A DNA stretch of 64,000 bases from UBA5536 sp964592595 (GCA_964592595.1 CAZQFH010000006.1:41649-105648); one strand, 5' to 3'. Shown: positions 52,289 through 61,610, counted from the first letter of the stretch. The notes: generated by a model not told the origin, from the letters alone. A program made the numbers and translations.

Positions 52289-55222
52289 ATGAAATCGAAT
52301 TTGTCCTTTCTCTTGATCTTGCTGTTTATTCCTTTTTTAGGTCGAGCACAGCAAGCAAAAACAAACCCAAGTTTAATCTCTAATTTACCAGCTCCGGTAG
52401 TTGTTCCAAGTATTGCCAAGCAAATTCAAAATGGAACATTTATTGCGCAGAATCCAAATGAACCCTTAAAGATGGGTCAACCCAAACGGGCTGGTGCAAA
52501 TATGACCGTACCTGGCAAAGGCCTGCCAAAAGGCGATGACCCCTTAGTTGCACAACAAACAAAAGTAGCACGCAAGGCCAGTCGTGATCCTTTAATGGTA
52601 TTTCATGCCAATGCGTCAAATATTACGCCCAGTGATCCTACTGGTGCTGTTGGACCAAACCATTATTTAGGTGGTTGGAATACTGGTTTTCGTGTTTTTG
52701 ACAAGAATGGTGAACCACTAATGCCAACGGCATCATTATCCAGTATTTTTCCCGGAAACAATGCCGGAGACCCTATCATGCTTTATGATGCTGCTGCGGA
52801 TCGCTATATCATTACCGAGTTTGACTTTTCGCCAAATGGACTCAATTTTGCCATTTCGGCTGGTCCAGACCCTGTTAATGATGATTGGTATGTTTATACT
52901 ACAGGTCTCACAACAGGACAATTTCCAGACTATCCAAAATTCTCAATCTGGTCGGATGGATATTATGTAACAGCCAATATTGGTTCAACCAACAGGGTTT
53001 TTGTAATTGAAAGAGACTCCGTCTTAGTTGGTGCATCGCCTCAGTTTTTGAGTTTTCCGCTTCCGGGAATCAGTACCTCAGGGTTTTACAGCCCGCAGTT
53101 TTTTAATGTCTCAAATGGAGATCTTCCTCCAGCCGGAAACGCAACTGTTGTTTACCTGCAGGATGACGCCTGGAGTGGTATTTCAGAAGATCACATGAAG
53201 CTCTGGACACTTAATGTTGACTGGGAAACACCTGCAAATTCTGAAATTTCGCAACCATTGGTAGTACCAACTACGCCTTTTATTTCAGTTTTTGATGGTG
53301 GTTCTTTTTCGAATAGGCCACAGCCTTCAGGACCGAATATCGATATTTTACAGGCTACTGTGATGCAGCAGGCCCAGTATCGCAGGTTCGCAGATTATAA
53401 TGCTGCGCTGTTCAATTTTGTAGTTGATACTGACGGTAGCTCAGGTGAATTAGCTGGCATCCGCTGGTTTGAGATGCGACAGTATGGTGATGACGCAGCC
53501 TGGGAAATCTATCAGGAAGGAACCTATATTTCACCTTATAATAATAAGGATGCATTTTCGGGTAGCATGGCCATGGACGGACAAGGAAATATTGCTTTAG
53601 CATACACCACCGTAAGTACTTCCGAAAGTATCGCTATTTACTTTACGGGGCGTTTTGCGTCTGATCCACTTGGAACTATGACTGTTGATGAAACATTGAT
53701 CGCACAGGGAAACTCAAACGATCCCTCAAATCGTTTGGCAGATTACGTGCATCTTACACTTGATCCGGCTGATGACATGACCTTTTGGCATATCGCTGAA
53801 TATTTTAACAATAACCAGCGAACTGATGTTGTTGGTGTTTTTCAGATTGCTTCAGATCTGGCCAATGATGTTGGAGTTGTGGAAGTTGTTGAACCTGTGA
53901 GTGGTGAGCTATTGGCTGAACAGCCAATTACAGTTAATATTTTCAACTTTGGAACCGAAGATGTTGATAGTATTCCGGTTGGTTACTTTCTTCCTGGAAG
54001 TGATACCATTTATGAAATGGTTTTCGATACTTTAATTGCAGGCGAATCAGTTGATTACACCTTTGACGCTACTTATGATATGAGTGCTGTTGGCGAAACA
54101 TTTAACCTAACTGTTTTTACTGCCCTGGCAAATGATGAAAACTTGCTGAATGACAGTTTGAATGTAAATATAGTGCATCTTAACAATAATGATATTGGTG
54201 TGACTGCTATAACCAATCCCGAATCGGGAACAGGACTTACACAGGAAGAAATAATCAGTGTGATGCTCACAAACTTTGGTGCTGTCGATCAAGCGGAATT
54301 TGAAGTAACCTTTGATCTGGATGGAATAGTTGTTACTGAAACTTATATGGACACACTTTTTGCTGGTGCTGAAGCTGATTTTGACTTTGAAACCACAGCT
54401 GATTTTTCAGCATTAGGTGCATATAATTTACTGGCCTACACCTCATTGGAAGACGATTCGGATTTGAGCAATGATACTACTTCTGCCACAATCATTAAAT
54501 CGAACTGCCAGCCCGAATCTGATTGCTCATCCGGTGATGCCATCCTCTATGTGGAGCTCATAGATTTGATCAATGAATCTGAATGCAGTGATAATGGCTA
54601 TAATGACTTCACGGAATTGAGTACTGACATTGAAACAGGTTCAACCAATGAGTTGATCTTAACCGTAGGTTATGGCGATGAATTTGTTCGTGTTTGGGTT
54701 GATTTTAATGACGATTTCATCTTCGACATGGACGAGTTAATCATTGACAACCACGAAATCGCAAATGGTGAAAGCTCAGGCGAATTTACTGATGCACTTA
54801 GCTTTGTCGTTCCTGAAGAGGCTCAACTTGGCGAGCATTTGATGCGTATTAAAACCAACTGGAATGCCGGCGTGCCAGATGATGCCTGTGCAGAAACCGA
54901 GTACGGCGAAACAGAAGATTATACCCTTAATGTTGTGCTTCCAACCGGAACAATGGCTTTGCCAGAAATGGACAGTGAACTTGAAATTGTTCACCTCGGA
55001 AATGATCAATATGAAGTATCGTTGATTTCTGAAAAACTGGATTCACAAGTGCTGATTAACCTGCACAATAGCTTAGGCATTAATCTGGTTGAGAATAAAG
55101 TAACTTATGTCAATGATCGTTACACCTATCCGCTCGACATGTCGTATGCCACTTCGGGAGTTTACATTATTCGAATGGGAACACATCAATATGGCAAAGT
55201 CAAAAAATTAATAATAAAATAG
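52289..55222 (+). CDS. Large secreted protein with CARDB-like and GEVED domains and T9SS tail
   Basis: 977 residues with a signal peptide (LLILLFIPFLGRAQQ). The N-terminal 480 residues have the pattern of a secreted propeller-like/adhesin region (SDPTGAVGPNHYLGGWNTGF, YPKFSIWSDGYYVTANIGS). Two CARDB/Ig-like repeats follow (VGVVEVVEPVSGELLAEQPI and IGVTAITNPESGTGLTQEE), then a GEVED domain (VWVDFNDDFIFDMDELIID, DACAETEYGETEDYTLNVV). The final 80 residues carry a type IX secretion sorting sequence ending in GVYIIRMGTHQYGKVKKLI. It is probably a surface or extracellular protein, perhaps adhesive. A terminator follows. Confidence 0.85.
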   Translation: MKSNLSFLLILLFIPFLGRAQQAKTNPSLISNLPAPVVVPSIAKQIQNGTFIAQNPNEPLKMGQPKRAGANMTVPGKGLPKGDDPLVAQQTKVARKASRDPLMVFHANASNITPSDPTGAVGPNHYLGGWNTGFRVFDKNGEPLMPTASLSSIFPGNNAGDPIMLYDAAADRYIITEFDFSPNGLNFAISAGPDPVNDDWYVYTTGLTTGQFPDYPKFSIWSDGYYVTANIGSTNRVFVIERDSVLVGASPQFLSFPLPGISTSGFYSPQFFNVSNGDLPPAGNATVVYLQDDAWSGISEDHMKLWTLNVDWETPANSEISQPLVVPTTPFISVFDGGSFSNRPQPSGPNIDILQATVMQQAQYRRFADYNAALFNFVVDTDGSSGELAGIRWFEMRQYGDDAAWEIYQEGTYISPYNNKDAFSGSMAMDGQGNIALAYTTVSTSESIAIYFTGRFASDPLGTMTVDETLIAQGNSNDPSNRLADYVHLTLDPADDMTFWHIAEYFNNNQRTDVVGVFQIASDLANDVGVVEVVEPVSGELLAEQPITVNIFNFGTEDVDSIPVGYFLPGSDTIYEMVFDTLIAGESVDYTFDATYDMSAVGETFNLTVFTALANDENLLNDSLNVNIVHLNNNDIGVTAITNPESGTGLTQEEIISVMLTNFGAVDQAEFEVTFDLDGIVVTETYMDTLFAGAEADFDFETTADFSALGAYNLLAYTSLEDDSDLSNDTTSATIIKSNCQPESDCSSGDAILYVELIDLINESECSDNGYNDFTELSTDIETGSTNELILTVGYGDEFVRVWVDFNDDFIFDMDELIIDNHEIANGESSGEFTDALSFVVPEEAQLGEHLMRIKTNWNAGVPDDACAETEYGETEDYTLNVVLPTGTMALPEMDSELEIVHLGNDQYEVSLISEKLDSQVLINLHNSLGINLVENKVTYVNDRYTYPLDMSYATSGVYIIRMGTHQYGKVKKLIIK

Positions 55223-55232
55223 GAATTCAAAG

Positions 55233-55265
55233 GGCTACTTCACTACCATTGGAGTAGCCTTTCTT
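55233..55265 (+). terminator. Rho-independent terminator after the GEVED protein gene
   Basis: GGCTACT (55233-55239) pairs with AGTAGCC (55253-55259), followed by TTTCTT. Confidence 0.75.
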
Positions 55266-55308
55266 GATATTAAATTTATTTCAAATGATATCAAACAACT
55301 TAAAAAAA

Positions 55309-55872
55309 ATGAAGCAGATAGTTTTAACCGCCTTAGTTGTGGTAGGTTTCGTAACCTTGAGCCAACAAGCCTTTGCACAGTCAATTAAAAGTGAAAAGCA
55401 AAGAAAAGAAGCTATTGAAAGCAGCCTGAAAAATGAAGCTGACACAAAAAAGACGATTGAAAATGAAAAAGTAAAAATTGGGCTTGAGTCAAAAGCTTCG
55501 CAAAAAGACTTATCCAAGGAAGCTCAATTGCGTGAAGAAAAACTAAAAAGAGAAGCAGAGGAAAATAGACGAAAAGAAGGATCTGCTAAGTCTAATGCAT
55601 TAAAAAATGCTAATTCACGTAGTTTGCAATATGAAAGCGAGGGAGTTAATACCAACAAAAACCTAAAATCATCTGGAAAAACGCATAAAGCCGGCATTGA
55701 AGCAAACTCAAGTGAGCTTGCAAAAAGAAAAGCAGAACTTGAAAAGCTTAAGAAAGAGGGTAAACTTTCGGAAGATGAGTATAAAACTGCTCTCCAAAAG
55801 ATTGAAATGATGGAGGAGCAGAAGCGTGAGCAAGGGCAAAAACCTAAATTAGGCACTTCAGATAAAAGATAG
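55309..55872 (+). CDS. Secreted charged coiled-coil protein with SHOCT-like C-terminus
   Basis: Start set at the ATG after a poly-A tract (MKQIVLTALVVVGFVTLSQQ), which opens a signal peptide; upstream Met codons at 55264 and 55285 lack signal character. The mature 160 residues are almost all Lys, Glu, Ala, Ser and Asn, with helical coiled-coil-like stretches. The C-terminus AELEKLKKEGKLSEDEYKTA resembles a SHOCT domain, a short oligomerisation motif usually found in membrane or cytosolic proteins. Function unknown. It is bounded by terminators on both sides. Confidence 0.72.
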   Translation: MKQIVLTALVVVGFVTLSQQAFAQSIKSEKQRKEAIESSLKNEADTKKTIENEKVKIGLESKASQKDLSKEAQLREEKLKREAEENRRKEGSAKSNALKNANSRSLQYESEGVNTNKNLKSSGKTHKAGIEANSSELAKRKAELEKLKKEGKLSEDEYKTALQKIEMMEEQKREQGQKPKLGTSDKR

Positions 55873-55895
55873 TTTTTCTGAGTTTCATGGATTTT

Positions 55896-55935
55896 GAAAA
55901 AACCGTTTCACCCAATACAGTGGAACGGTTTTTTA
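55896..55935. terminator. Bidirectional terminator between convergent genes
   Basis: AAAAAACCGTTTCAC and GTGGAACGGTTTTTT form a near-perfect 15-bp stem flanked by A and T runs, so it can end transcripts from both sides (SHOCT gene and esterase gene). Confidence 0.82.
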
Positions 55936-55941
55936 ATGGAA

Positions 55942-57135
55942 TTAATCCTTCAATTCGGTTTTTATCGATTCGTACCATTCAAACAAATCATGCTTGTCAG
56001 CCAATTTAATAGCGGGATTTTTGACCAGCTCATCAAACTCTTTCAGCAGCTGATTTGCTTTAGAATGATTTCCGGATAATGCATAAAGTTCCGCTTCAAA
56101 AAGTTTTAAGCCAGGCTCTTTAGGATAATACTTCAAGCCGATTTCAATAAAATAAATTGCCGTCTGAAAATCATTCTGGTTATAATAATGACTGGCCAAT
56201 GAATAAATGTGAACCAATTGTGGAATAAGGGGATAGGGGAGGTCACTAAAATCATTTTCCAGCGTTTGAGCTGCATTTATGCCTTGCAGTGAATCCTGTT
56301 TCCAATCAAACCATTCACCCAAAATAGCATTGTAATCAGCAAAATAATGCGTTAAGAACTGCGGAACACTAAGCGCATAATTTGTGATATGATTGGCCTC
56401 AGAAAAGATTTCCATTTCCCAGCGAAAGCCTCCCCGAATTGGTTGTTCGCTGAGCTCTTCAGCGAAAGATTCATTCGACATCAGGTAAGTTTGTTCCTCA
56501 TAACTATCTCCACTTGTCATAAAATAATAAATCTGGTTTGTGTCGGCTTTTGAAGCCAGGTTAAGCAATTGGGATTTTACCTCATCCGATTCAAAAAACC
56601 CACTAAAGCTGCCAGCTGCGCTTATTTTTTCAGGATAGCATGCCAGCAAGTAATTTACAAGCCAGCCAGTTCGGGAATGGCCTGCTATCATCAAAAAATT
56701 TATCGGTGCTATTTCCTGTTCAATAGTGGGAATCAATTCTTCGAAAATAAGTTTGGCAGTGCTTTCCAGTCCGGTTAAACTATCCCTGACAAATTCCGTA
56801 TCGGTATATTTCAGGCGCTTTTGTGGGTCAAAAGGTAAACCTGCCACAACAATTTCTGGAATTTGCGTTCCTGCACCTGTAAGCAAATTTATTCCGGCCA
56901 AATGGTAATCGAAATTTGTTCTGTTCTGCTGATCAAAAAGAATAAGTAGCGGATAAGAGCGATTTTCATCCGTAAAATGCCATGAATCAGGGATGGCAAC
57001 ATCAAAGTTTACACTATCCTGCCAATATTCCGAATAAATTTTAAGCGTTTGGTTGCTATATACTTCAATTGCTTGTTGCGCTACTAAAGCAATTGAGAAA
57101 AGCATGAACAACAATATGATGCTGAGCCTTTTCAT
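55942..57135 (-). CDS. Secreted alpha/beta-hydrolase (esterase-like) with C-terminal TPR
   Basis: 397 residues with a signal peptide (SIILLFMLFSIALVAQ). An esterase-D-like hydrolase domain follows: VAIPDSWHFTDENRSYPLLI, IVVAGLPFDPQKRLKYTDTE, and the nucleophile elbow IAGHSRTGWLVNYLL. A His in FSEANHITNYALSVP is a candidate member of the triad. The last about 110 residues look like TPRs (YNQNDFQTAIYFIEIGLKYY). Similar esterases include enterobactin or carbohydrate esterases, but the substrate is unknown. A terminator separates it from katG upstream. Confidence 0.8.
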   Translation of the reverse strand: MKRLSIILLFMLFSIALVAQQAIEVYSNQTLKIYSEYWQDSVNFDVAIPDSWHFTDENRSYPLLILFDQQNRTNFDYHLAGINLLTGAGTQIPEIVVAGLPFDPQKRLKYTDTEFVRDSLTGLESTAKLIFEELIPTIEQEIAPINFLMIAGHSRTGWLVNYLLACYPEKISAAGSFSGFFESDEVKSQLLNLASKADTNQIYYFMTSGDSYEEQTYLMSNESFAEELSEQPIRGGFRWEMEIFSEANHITNYALSVPQFLTHYFADYNAILGEWFDWKQDSLQGINAAQTLENDFSDLPYPLIPQLVHIYSLASHYYNQNDFQTAIYFIEIGLKYYPKEPGLKLFEAELYALSGNHSKANQLLKEFDELVKNPAIKLADKHDLFEWYESIKTELKD

Positions 57136-57185
57136 TTGGTAAATTTTATTTTGGGAAACGAAAATACAATAAGTATGTTATCGGG

Positions 57186-57221
57186 CATAAAAAAGGCAGC
57201 CGTGCAAAACGACCGCCTTTT
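57186..57221 (-). terminator. Terminator after katG
   Basis: On the minus strand, AAAAGGCGGTCGT and a partly complementary arm with two mismatches form a hairpin followed by T6. Confidence 0.65.
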
Positions 57222-57241
57222 AAAATTGTCAAATAGTGATT

Positions 57242-59458
57242 TTATTTGAGATCAAAGCGATCCAGATTCATCACTTTATTCCAGGCAGCAACAAAATCCT
57301 GTACGAATTTTTCCTGACCATCAGCACAGGCATAAACCTCTGCAAGGGCACGCAATTCGGAGTTTGAACCGAAGAGCAGATCAACACGAGAGCCAGTCCA
57401 TTTCACTTTTCCGGTTTTACGGTCAGATCCTTCATAAGTTTCCCTGTCGTCTGAAACAGATTTCCATGAAGTTCTCATATCCAACAAATTAACAAAGAAG
57501 TCATTGGATAAAACTTCAGGTTTTTCTGTAAACAAGCCATGTTTTGAACCATCCCAGTTTACGTTTAAAACGCGTAAGCCGCCAACCAAAACAGTAAGCT
57601 CAGGAGGTGTGAGTGTAAGCAGTTGAGCCCTGTCGATCAGCATTTCTTCTGCGGAAGTCATATAATTAGTTTTGATGTAGTTACGGAAACCGTCTGCCAA
57701 AGGTTCCAGATAGCTAAATGATTCCACATCTGTTTGCTCTTGTGAGGCATCTGTACGACCGGGAGTGAAAGGAACTTCGAGCTCGAAACCGGTAGCTTTC
57801 GCTGCTTTTTCAATTCCCACATTACCACCAAGGACAATAAGATCGGCTATAGAAACCTGTTTTTCACCAGATTTACCATTGAAATCTTTTTGAATGCTTT
57901 CGAGCGCTTTCAAAACTTTTGCCAGCTGAGCAGGATTATTCACTTCCCAATCTTTTTGCGGGGCAAGACGAATGCGCGCGCCATTGGCACCACCACGCTT
58001 GTCAGAATCCCGATAGGTAGAGGCAGATGCCCAAGCCACTGATACTAATTCCGAAACGGAAAGATTTAATTCACCGATTTTAGCTTTTAAGGCTTTAACA
58101 TCAGCATCATCAATCATTTTGTAAGTAGCGGCCGGAATTGGATCCTGCCAGAGCAAATCCTCTTGTGGAACTTCAGGTCCCAGGTATCGGGATTTTGGCC
58201 CCATATCACGATGCGTCAACTTAAACCAGGCGCGGGCAAAAGCATCTTCAAATTCTGATGGATTTTCTAAAAATCTCCGTGAAATTTTCTCATAGTCAGG
58301 ATCAAACCTCAGCGAAAGGTCGGTAGTAAGCATGAAGGGTTGATTTCTTTTTCCGGGAATATGCGCATCAGGCACACTATTGGCACCAGCTTGTCCACGA
58401 GGTTTCCATTGATAGGCTCCTCCCGGACTCTTGGTCAGTTCCCATTCGTAATCAAAAAGATTTTCGAGGAAGTTTATACTCCATTGCGTTGGTGTTTTTG
58501 TCCAGGTTCCTTCCAGCCCACTGGTTATGGTGTGTTCAGCATTTCCCTTTCCATGTTTATTTTTCCATCCCAAACCCTGTTCTTCCAGGTCTGCTGCTTC
58601 CGGATCGGCTCCCAGATTTGAATCAGGGGCTGCACCATGCACTTTTCCAAAGGAATGGCCGCCTGCAATCAAAGCAACAGTTTCCTCGTCATTCATGGCC
58701 ATCAGGGCAAACGACTGACGAATATAATGAGCGGCTTTCACAGGATCAGGCTCGCCATTAGGGCCTTCCGGATTTACGTAAATCAGTCCCATATGGTCAG
58801 CTGCCAATGGGCCTTTCAATTCGCCTTTTTCGTTGTGGCGTTGGTCTTCGAGCCATTTACCTTCCGAACCCCAATAAATATCTTCTTCCGGCTCCCATAT
58901 ATCCTCGCGTCCGCCAGCAAAACCAAATGTCTTGAAACCCATCGACTCAAGAGCAACATTACCGGCTAAAATCATCAGATCGGCCCAAGAGAGTTTCTTG
59001 CCGTATTTTTGCTTGACAGGCCAAAGCAAACGACGGGCTTTGTCGAGGTTCACATTGTCGGGCCAACTGTTTAGGGGCGCAAAACGCTGGTTTCCGGTGC
59101 CTCCGCCACCACGTCCGTCAGTAACACGATAGGTTCCGGCACTGTGCCACGACATACGGATAAAGAGCGGGCCATAATGACCCCAATCAGCTGGCCACCA
59201 GTATTGTGAGTCTTTCATTAAATCCGTCAGGTCTTTTTTTACAGCTGCCAGATCCAGACTTTTAAAAGCCTCGGCATAACTAAAATCTTTACCCATTGGG
59301 TTAGATTTTGCAGCATGCTGACGCAAAATATTTACATTGAGTTTGTTTGGCCACCAGTCACGATTTGAGGGGCCACTTCCTGCCGCTTGTTTTGAAGAAG
59401 CACCTGTTACCGGGCACTTGCTTTCGATAGCAGCATGAGGATTTTTGTTTTCTTCCAT
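57242..59458 (-). CDS. katG: Catalase-peroxidase KatG
   Basis: 738 residues in the two-domain fusion typical of KatG. The N-terminal domain has FIRMSWHSAGTYRVTDGRGG (distal Arg, Trp, His). Tyr in MGLIYVNPEGPNGEPDP and Met in LMAMNDEETVALIAGGHSFG form the Met-Tyr-Trp crosslink, and the second segment also has the proximal His. A degenerate C-terminal peroxidase domain follows. The enzyme decomposes peroxide and uses it for peroxidation, protecting against oxidative stress. The upstream region carries a promoter and an OxyR-like site. Confidence 0.95.
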   Translation of the reverse strand: MEENKNPHAAIESKCPVTGASSKQAAGSGPSNRDWWPNKLNVNILRQHAAKSNPMGKDFSYAEAFKSLDLAAVKKDLTDLMKDSQYWWPADWGHYGPLFIRMSWHSAGTYRVTDGRGGGGTGNQRFAPLNSWPDNVNLDKARRLLWPVKQKYGKKLSWADLMILAGNVALESMGFKTFGFAGGREDIWEPEEDIYWGSEGKWLEDQRHNEKGELKGPLAADHMGLIYVNPEGPNGEPDPVKAAHYIRQSFALMAMNDEETVALIAGGHSFGKVHGAAPDSNLGADPEAADLEEQGLGWKNKHGKGNAEHTITSGLEGTWTKTPTQWSINFLENLFDYEWELTKSPGGAYQWKPRGQAGANSVPDAHIPGKRNQPFMLTTDLSLRFDPDYEKISRRFLENPSEFEDAFARAWFKLTHRDMGPKSRYLGPEVPQEDLLWQDPIPAATYKMIDDADVKALKAKIGELNLSVSELVSVAWASASTYRDSDKRGGANGARIRLAPQKDWEVNNPAQLAKVLKALESIQKDFNGKSGEKQVSIADLIVLGGNVGIEKAAKATGFELEVPFTPGRTDASQEQTDVESFSYLEPLADGFRNYIKTNYMTSAEEMLIDRAQLLTLTPPELTVLVGGLRVLNVNWDGSKHGLFTEKPEVLSNDFFVNLLDMRTSWKSVSDDRETYEGSDRKTGKVKWTGSRVDLLFGSNSELRALAEVYACADGQEKFVQDFVAAWNKVMNLDRFDLK

Positions 59459-59484
59459 TTTCTTGGGTTTTACTTTGTTTGTTG

Positions 59485-59518
59485 CAAATGTATTAATTGT
59501 TTATTTATTTAATTCAAA
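59485..59518 (-). promoter_or_regulatory. katG promoter: -7 and -33-like elements
   Basis: On the minus strand, TACATTTG (59485-59492) matches the TAnnTTTG -7 consensus and a TTTG (59515-59518) lies 22 bases upstream, close to the 19-21 spacing of Bacteroidota promoters. The -7 element is 26 bases from the start codon. Confidence 0.55.
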
Positions 59519-59523
59519 ATTTC

Positions 59524-59560
59524 CATAGATGATATCTATGATACGATTGCAAATCCTTAT
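59524..59560. promoter_or_regulatory. OxyR-like binding site upstream of katG
   Basis: ATAGATGATATCTAT matches the OxyR half-site consensus ATAGntnnnanCTAT at every defined position and is framed by a perfect 7-3-7 palindrome at 59524-59540. A weaker second half-site, ATTG-N7-TTAT (59546-59560), follows after 6 bases. The element sits just upstream of the -33 box, the position expected for an activator. Assignment by motif only. Confidence 0.6.
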
Positions 59561-59601
59561 GAGTTTAAAAGATGATGAATAAATTCGTTGCGATCAGAAA
59601 A

Positions 59602-59934
59602 CTATTTCTGCCTTTTATCCTTTTTCTTTTTTGGCTCAGGTAATTGCTCCCAACTGATTTTAACAAGTTCCTGCAACCATTGTTTATTTTCCAGCTGATC
59701 GGTGATCAAAAAACTATTTTTCGCTCCAGGATAGGGCGGAGCTTCCTGAACGTTTCCGATAAACGCAGCACCTGCATTTGTTGGCTTGATAAACAACTGA
59801 TTATCACATACCAAACCGAATATTTTAGATTTGTAGTACACAGCATATTCACCAAACATTTTTCTGTAGGACAGATCCTCAAGTTCGTCCAACTGATCCA
59901 TTACATAAGCGATAAAATCTTCTGAAGTGGGCAT
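59602..59934 (-). CDS. TfoX N-terminal domain family protein
   Basis: 110 residues. SYRKMFGEYAVYYKSKIFGL is the hallmark of the TfoX/Sxy N-terminal domain, followed by VCDNQLFIKPTNAGAAF and PPYPGAKNSFLITDQL. The C-terminal TfoX helical domain is absent, as in most free-standing members. A Lys-rich tail ends the protein. In gammaproteobacteria TfoX controls competence; in Bacteroidota the role is unknown. It abuts the VOC lipoprotein gene. Confidence 0.82.
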   Translation of the reverse strand: MPTSEDFIAYVMDQLDELEDLSYRKMFGEYAVYYKSKIFGLVCDNQLFIKPTNAGAAFIGNVQEAPPYPGAKNSFLITDQLENKQWLQELVKISWEQLPEPKKKKDKRQK

Positions 59935-59942
59935 GTTTTTCT

Positions 59943-60491
59943 TTATTTAGTTGTTTCACCGCCCATTTCGGTAAATACTTGATCTACTGGCTCCCAGAGT
60001 TCAATCTTGTTTCCGTCTGCATCCATGATATGGACAAATTTGCCATAATCGAAAGTTTCTATGCTGTCAAGAATCGTTACACCTTTATTACGAAGGTTTT
60101 CAACAAGCTTTTCAATATGTTGCACCCTATAGTTGATCATAAATTCCTTTTCGGAAGGCTGAAAATATGCAGAGCCTTGCTTGAAAGGGCTCCATTGCAA
60201 ATAATTGATTTCATCCGGACGGTTGGCATTTCTGAACTCAAAGGAAGAGCCCCATTCATTCACAGCCAACCCAAGATGATCAGCATACCATTGTCTGGTT
60301 TTTTCGGGATTATCCGAAAAGAAAAATATACCCCCAATTCCAGTAACTCTTGGTATTGAATCCTGTTCGATATTGTTTTGAATGTTTGGATCATTTTTCT
60401 GTTCTTCTTTCATGGTTTTATTATTTTTTGTGCTACAACCAATGGCTAATGTCATAGCGATAAAACATAACAAGCTGTACTTTAACATCAT
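59943..60491 (-). CDS. VOC-family (glyoxalase-like) lipoprotein
   Basis: Start set at 60491 so that the N-terminus is a lipoprotein signal (MMLKYSLLCFIAMTLAIGCS). A single VOC domain follows: GIGGIFFFSDNPEKTRQWYA and FVHIMDADGNKIELWEPVDQ, with a candidate metal-binding Glu in the second. A lipid-anchored VOC protein is unusual because most are cytosolic. The protein could alternatively start at an internal Met (MKEEQKNDPN) without the lipid anchor. It is upstream of the TfoX-like gene on the same strand. Confidence 0.68.
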   Translation of the reverse strand: MMLKYSLLCFIAMTLAIGCSTKNNKTMKEEQKNDPNIQNNIEQDSIPRVTGIGGIFFFSDNPEKTRQWYADHLGLAVNEWGSSFEFRNANRPDEINYLQWSPFKQGSAYFQPSEKEFMINYRVQHIEKLVENLRNKGVTILDSIETFDYGKFVHIMDADGNKIELWEPVDQVFTEMGGETTK

Positions 60492-60612
60492 AACTATTAT
60501 TAATTCGCAAAGATAAGCAGTATGCTGATGAGATGATGTTTTCATTCAGCATTTGAAGTGGATTTCCTGAGGTACTTTTTTAACTTTGCTAAATTCATTA
60601 TCAGTTTTCCTC

Positions 60613-61320
60613 ATGGGTAAATTCAAGCATTTCTTATCTTTTGGACTTATTGTCATATTGTTTTTTAATTCTTTGAGCAAACTCAATGCCCAAGAAACAG
60701 CCGGCAAGTTTTCAATTGGATCTGTATTTGGCGGTGTATATTCATACCGTAATTTGGAAGTAGATCAGCCGCACATCATTGCAATGCGCGATGAAATGGA
60801 ATCGCCCGCTTATGGATATCATGGTGGACTAAGTATTGCTTACTCACTTTCCGACCAATGGGATGTTGAGTCAGGAATAAGCTATGCTACAAGGGGTTAT
60901 AAATCAAAAGGAGAAGGCATAGATAGTGAATGGAATGTCGTCTTTACATTTGAAACACACCATAACTATCATTAGACTGATATTCCTGTGTTGGTTACGT
61001 ATTATCCGTGCAAAGGCGCTGTTAGGCCTTTAATAACAGCAGGTTTTGCAGTCAACTTCTTTATCAAAGAAGTGAATAAATCAACCCAAACGAACACGCA
61101 GGGTGAACAAATTATTCACAACTTTGAATCAGAAAGCGTAAAACGAAGCCCTGGTTTGCAAAGCTTGCTTGGTGCTGGCATAGCCTATCGCATAAATAAG
61201 CGATTGTCATCGAGAATACTTGCACTTTACGCTCAAGACCTGTTTAAAACGACCGATACTCCCATCACCGAAAAGCTCTATACGATTGGGTTGCAGGCGG
61301 GATTATTTTATCGGTTTTAG
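60613..61320 (+). pseudogene. Outer-membrane beta-barrel protein interrupted by an in-frame stop
   Basis: Start at ATG 60613 with a signal peptide (FKHFLSFGLIVILFFNSLSK). The barrel pattern continues in one frame (AYGYHGGLSIAYSLSDQWDV, SGISYATRGYKSKGEG) to a TAG at 60973-60975, and then resumes in the same frame: TDIPVLVTYYPCKGAV through GLQAGLFYRF, a normal C-terminal aromatic end. The interruption is a single nonsense codon in place of an aromatic residue. The second half has a GTG 12 bases after the TAG but no signal peptide. One base change would restore a 235-residue PorT/OmpA-like barrel protein. Confidence 0.75.
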
Positions 61321-61377
61321 CTTGGCTTTTTATAGTTACACGCTGCCTTTCTTTGGTAGAACCCTTAAAGCGTTAAA

Positions 61378-61578
61378 AGCGAGGAACAGCAAGCTGGAAT
61401 GTATGTGCTGTCGGGATTGCAGAATTTCATTTTTGATCTGAGCAAAAAGCGCTGCGACTTAACCGACACAGTAGCATTGACACGGCACTCACTTAACGAT
61501 GGAAAGATTAAGAAAACGGTGAACAAAGGTGTGATTGAAAATTTTCGAACGTTTTGCATAAAAAGCAGCAAGCAATAA
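61378..61578 (+). pseudogene. Remnant of a DUF4143-type AAA ATPase
   Basis: A short frame (about 59 codons from ATG 61399) reads EEQQAGMYVLSGLQNFIFDL, then LTDTVALTRHSLND. It resembles the sensor 1 to helix segment of DUF4143 ATPases (xGxYVLSGSQNFLL, SLAGRVALLxLLPLSLxEL), with small deletions. No Walker motifs are present, and the fragment runs straight into a terminator stem. The similarity is recognised by eye only. Confidence 0.4.
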
Positions 61579-61610
61579 ATGGGGGAGACCCTAACTGTTG
61601 CTTGCTGCTT
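61563..61610 (-). terminator. Rho-independent terminator after the YDG/MBG adhesin gene
   Basis: AAGCAGCAAGCAA and TTGCTTGCTGCTT are perfectly complementary over 13 bases with a 22-base loop. On the minus strand the stem is followed by a short T run. The next minus-strand gene ends at 61659. Confidence 0.7.
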
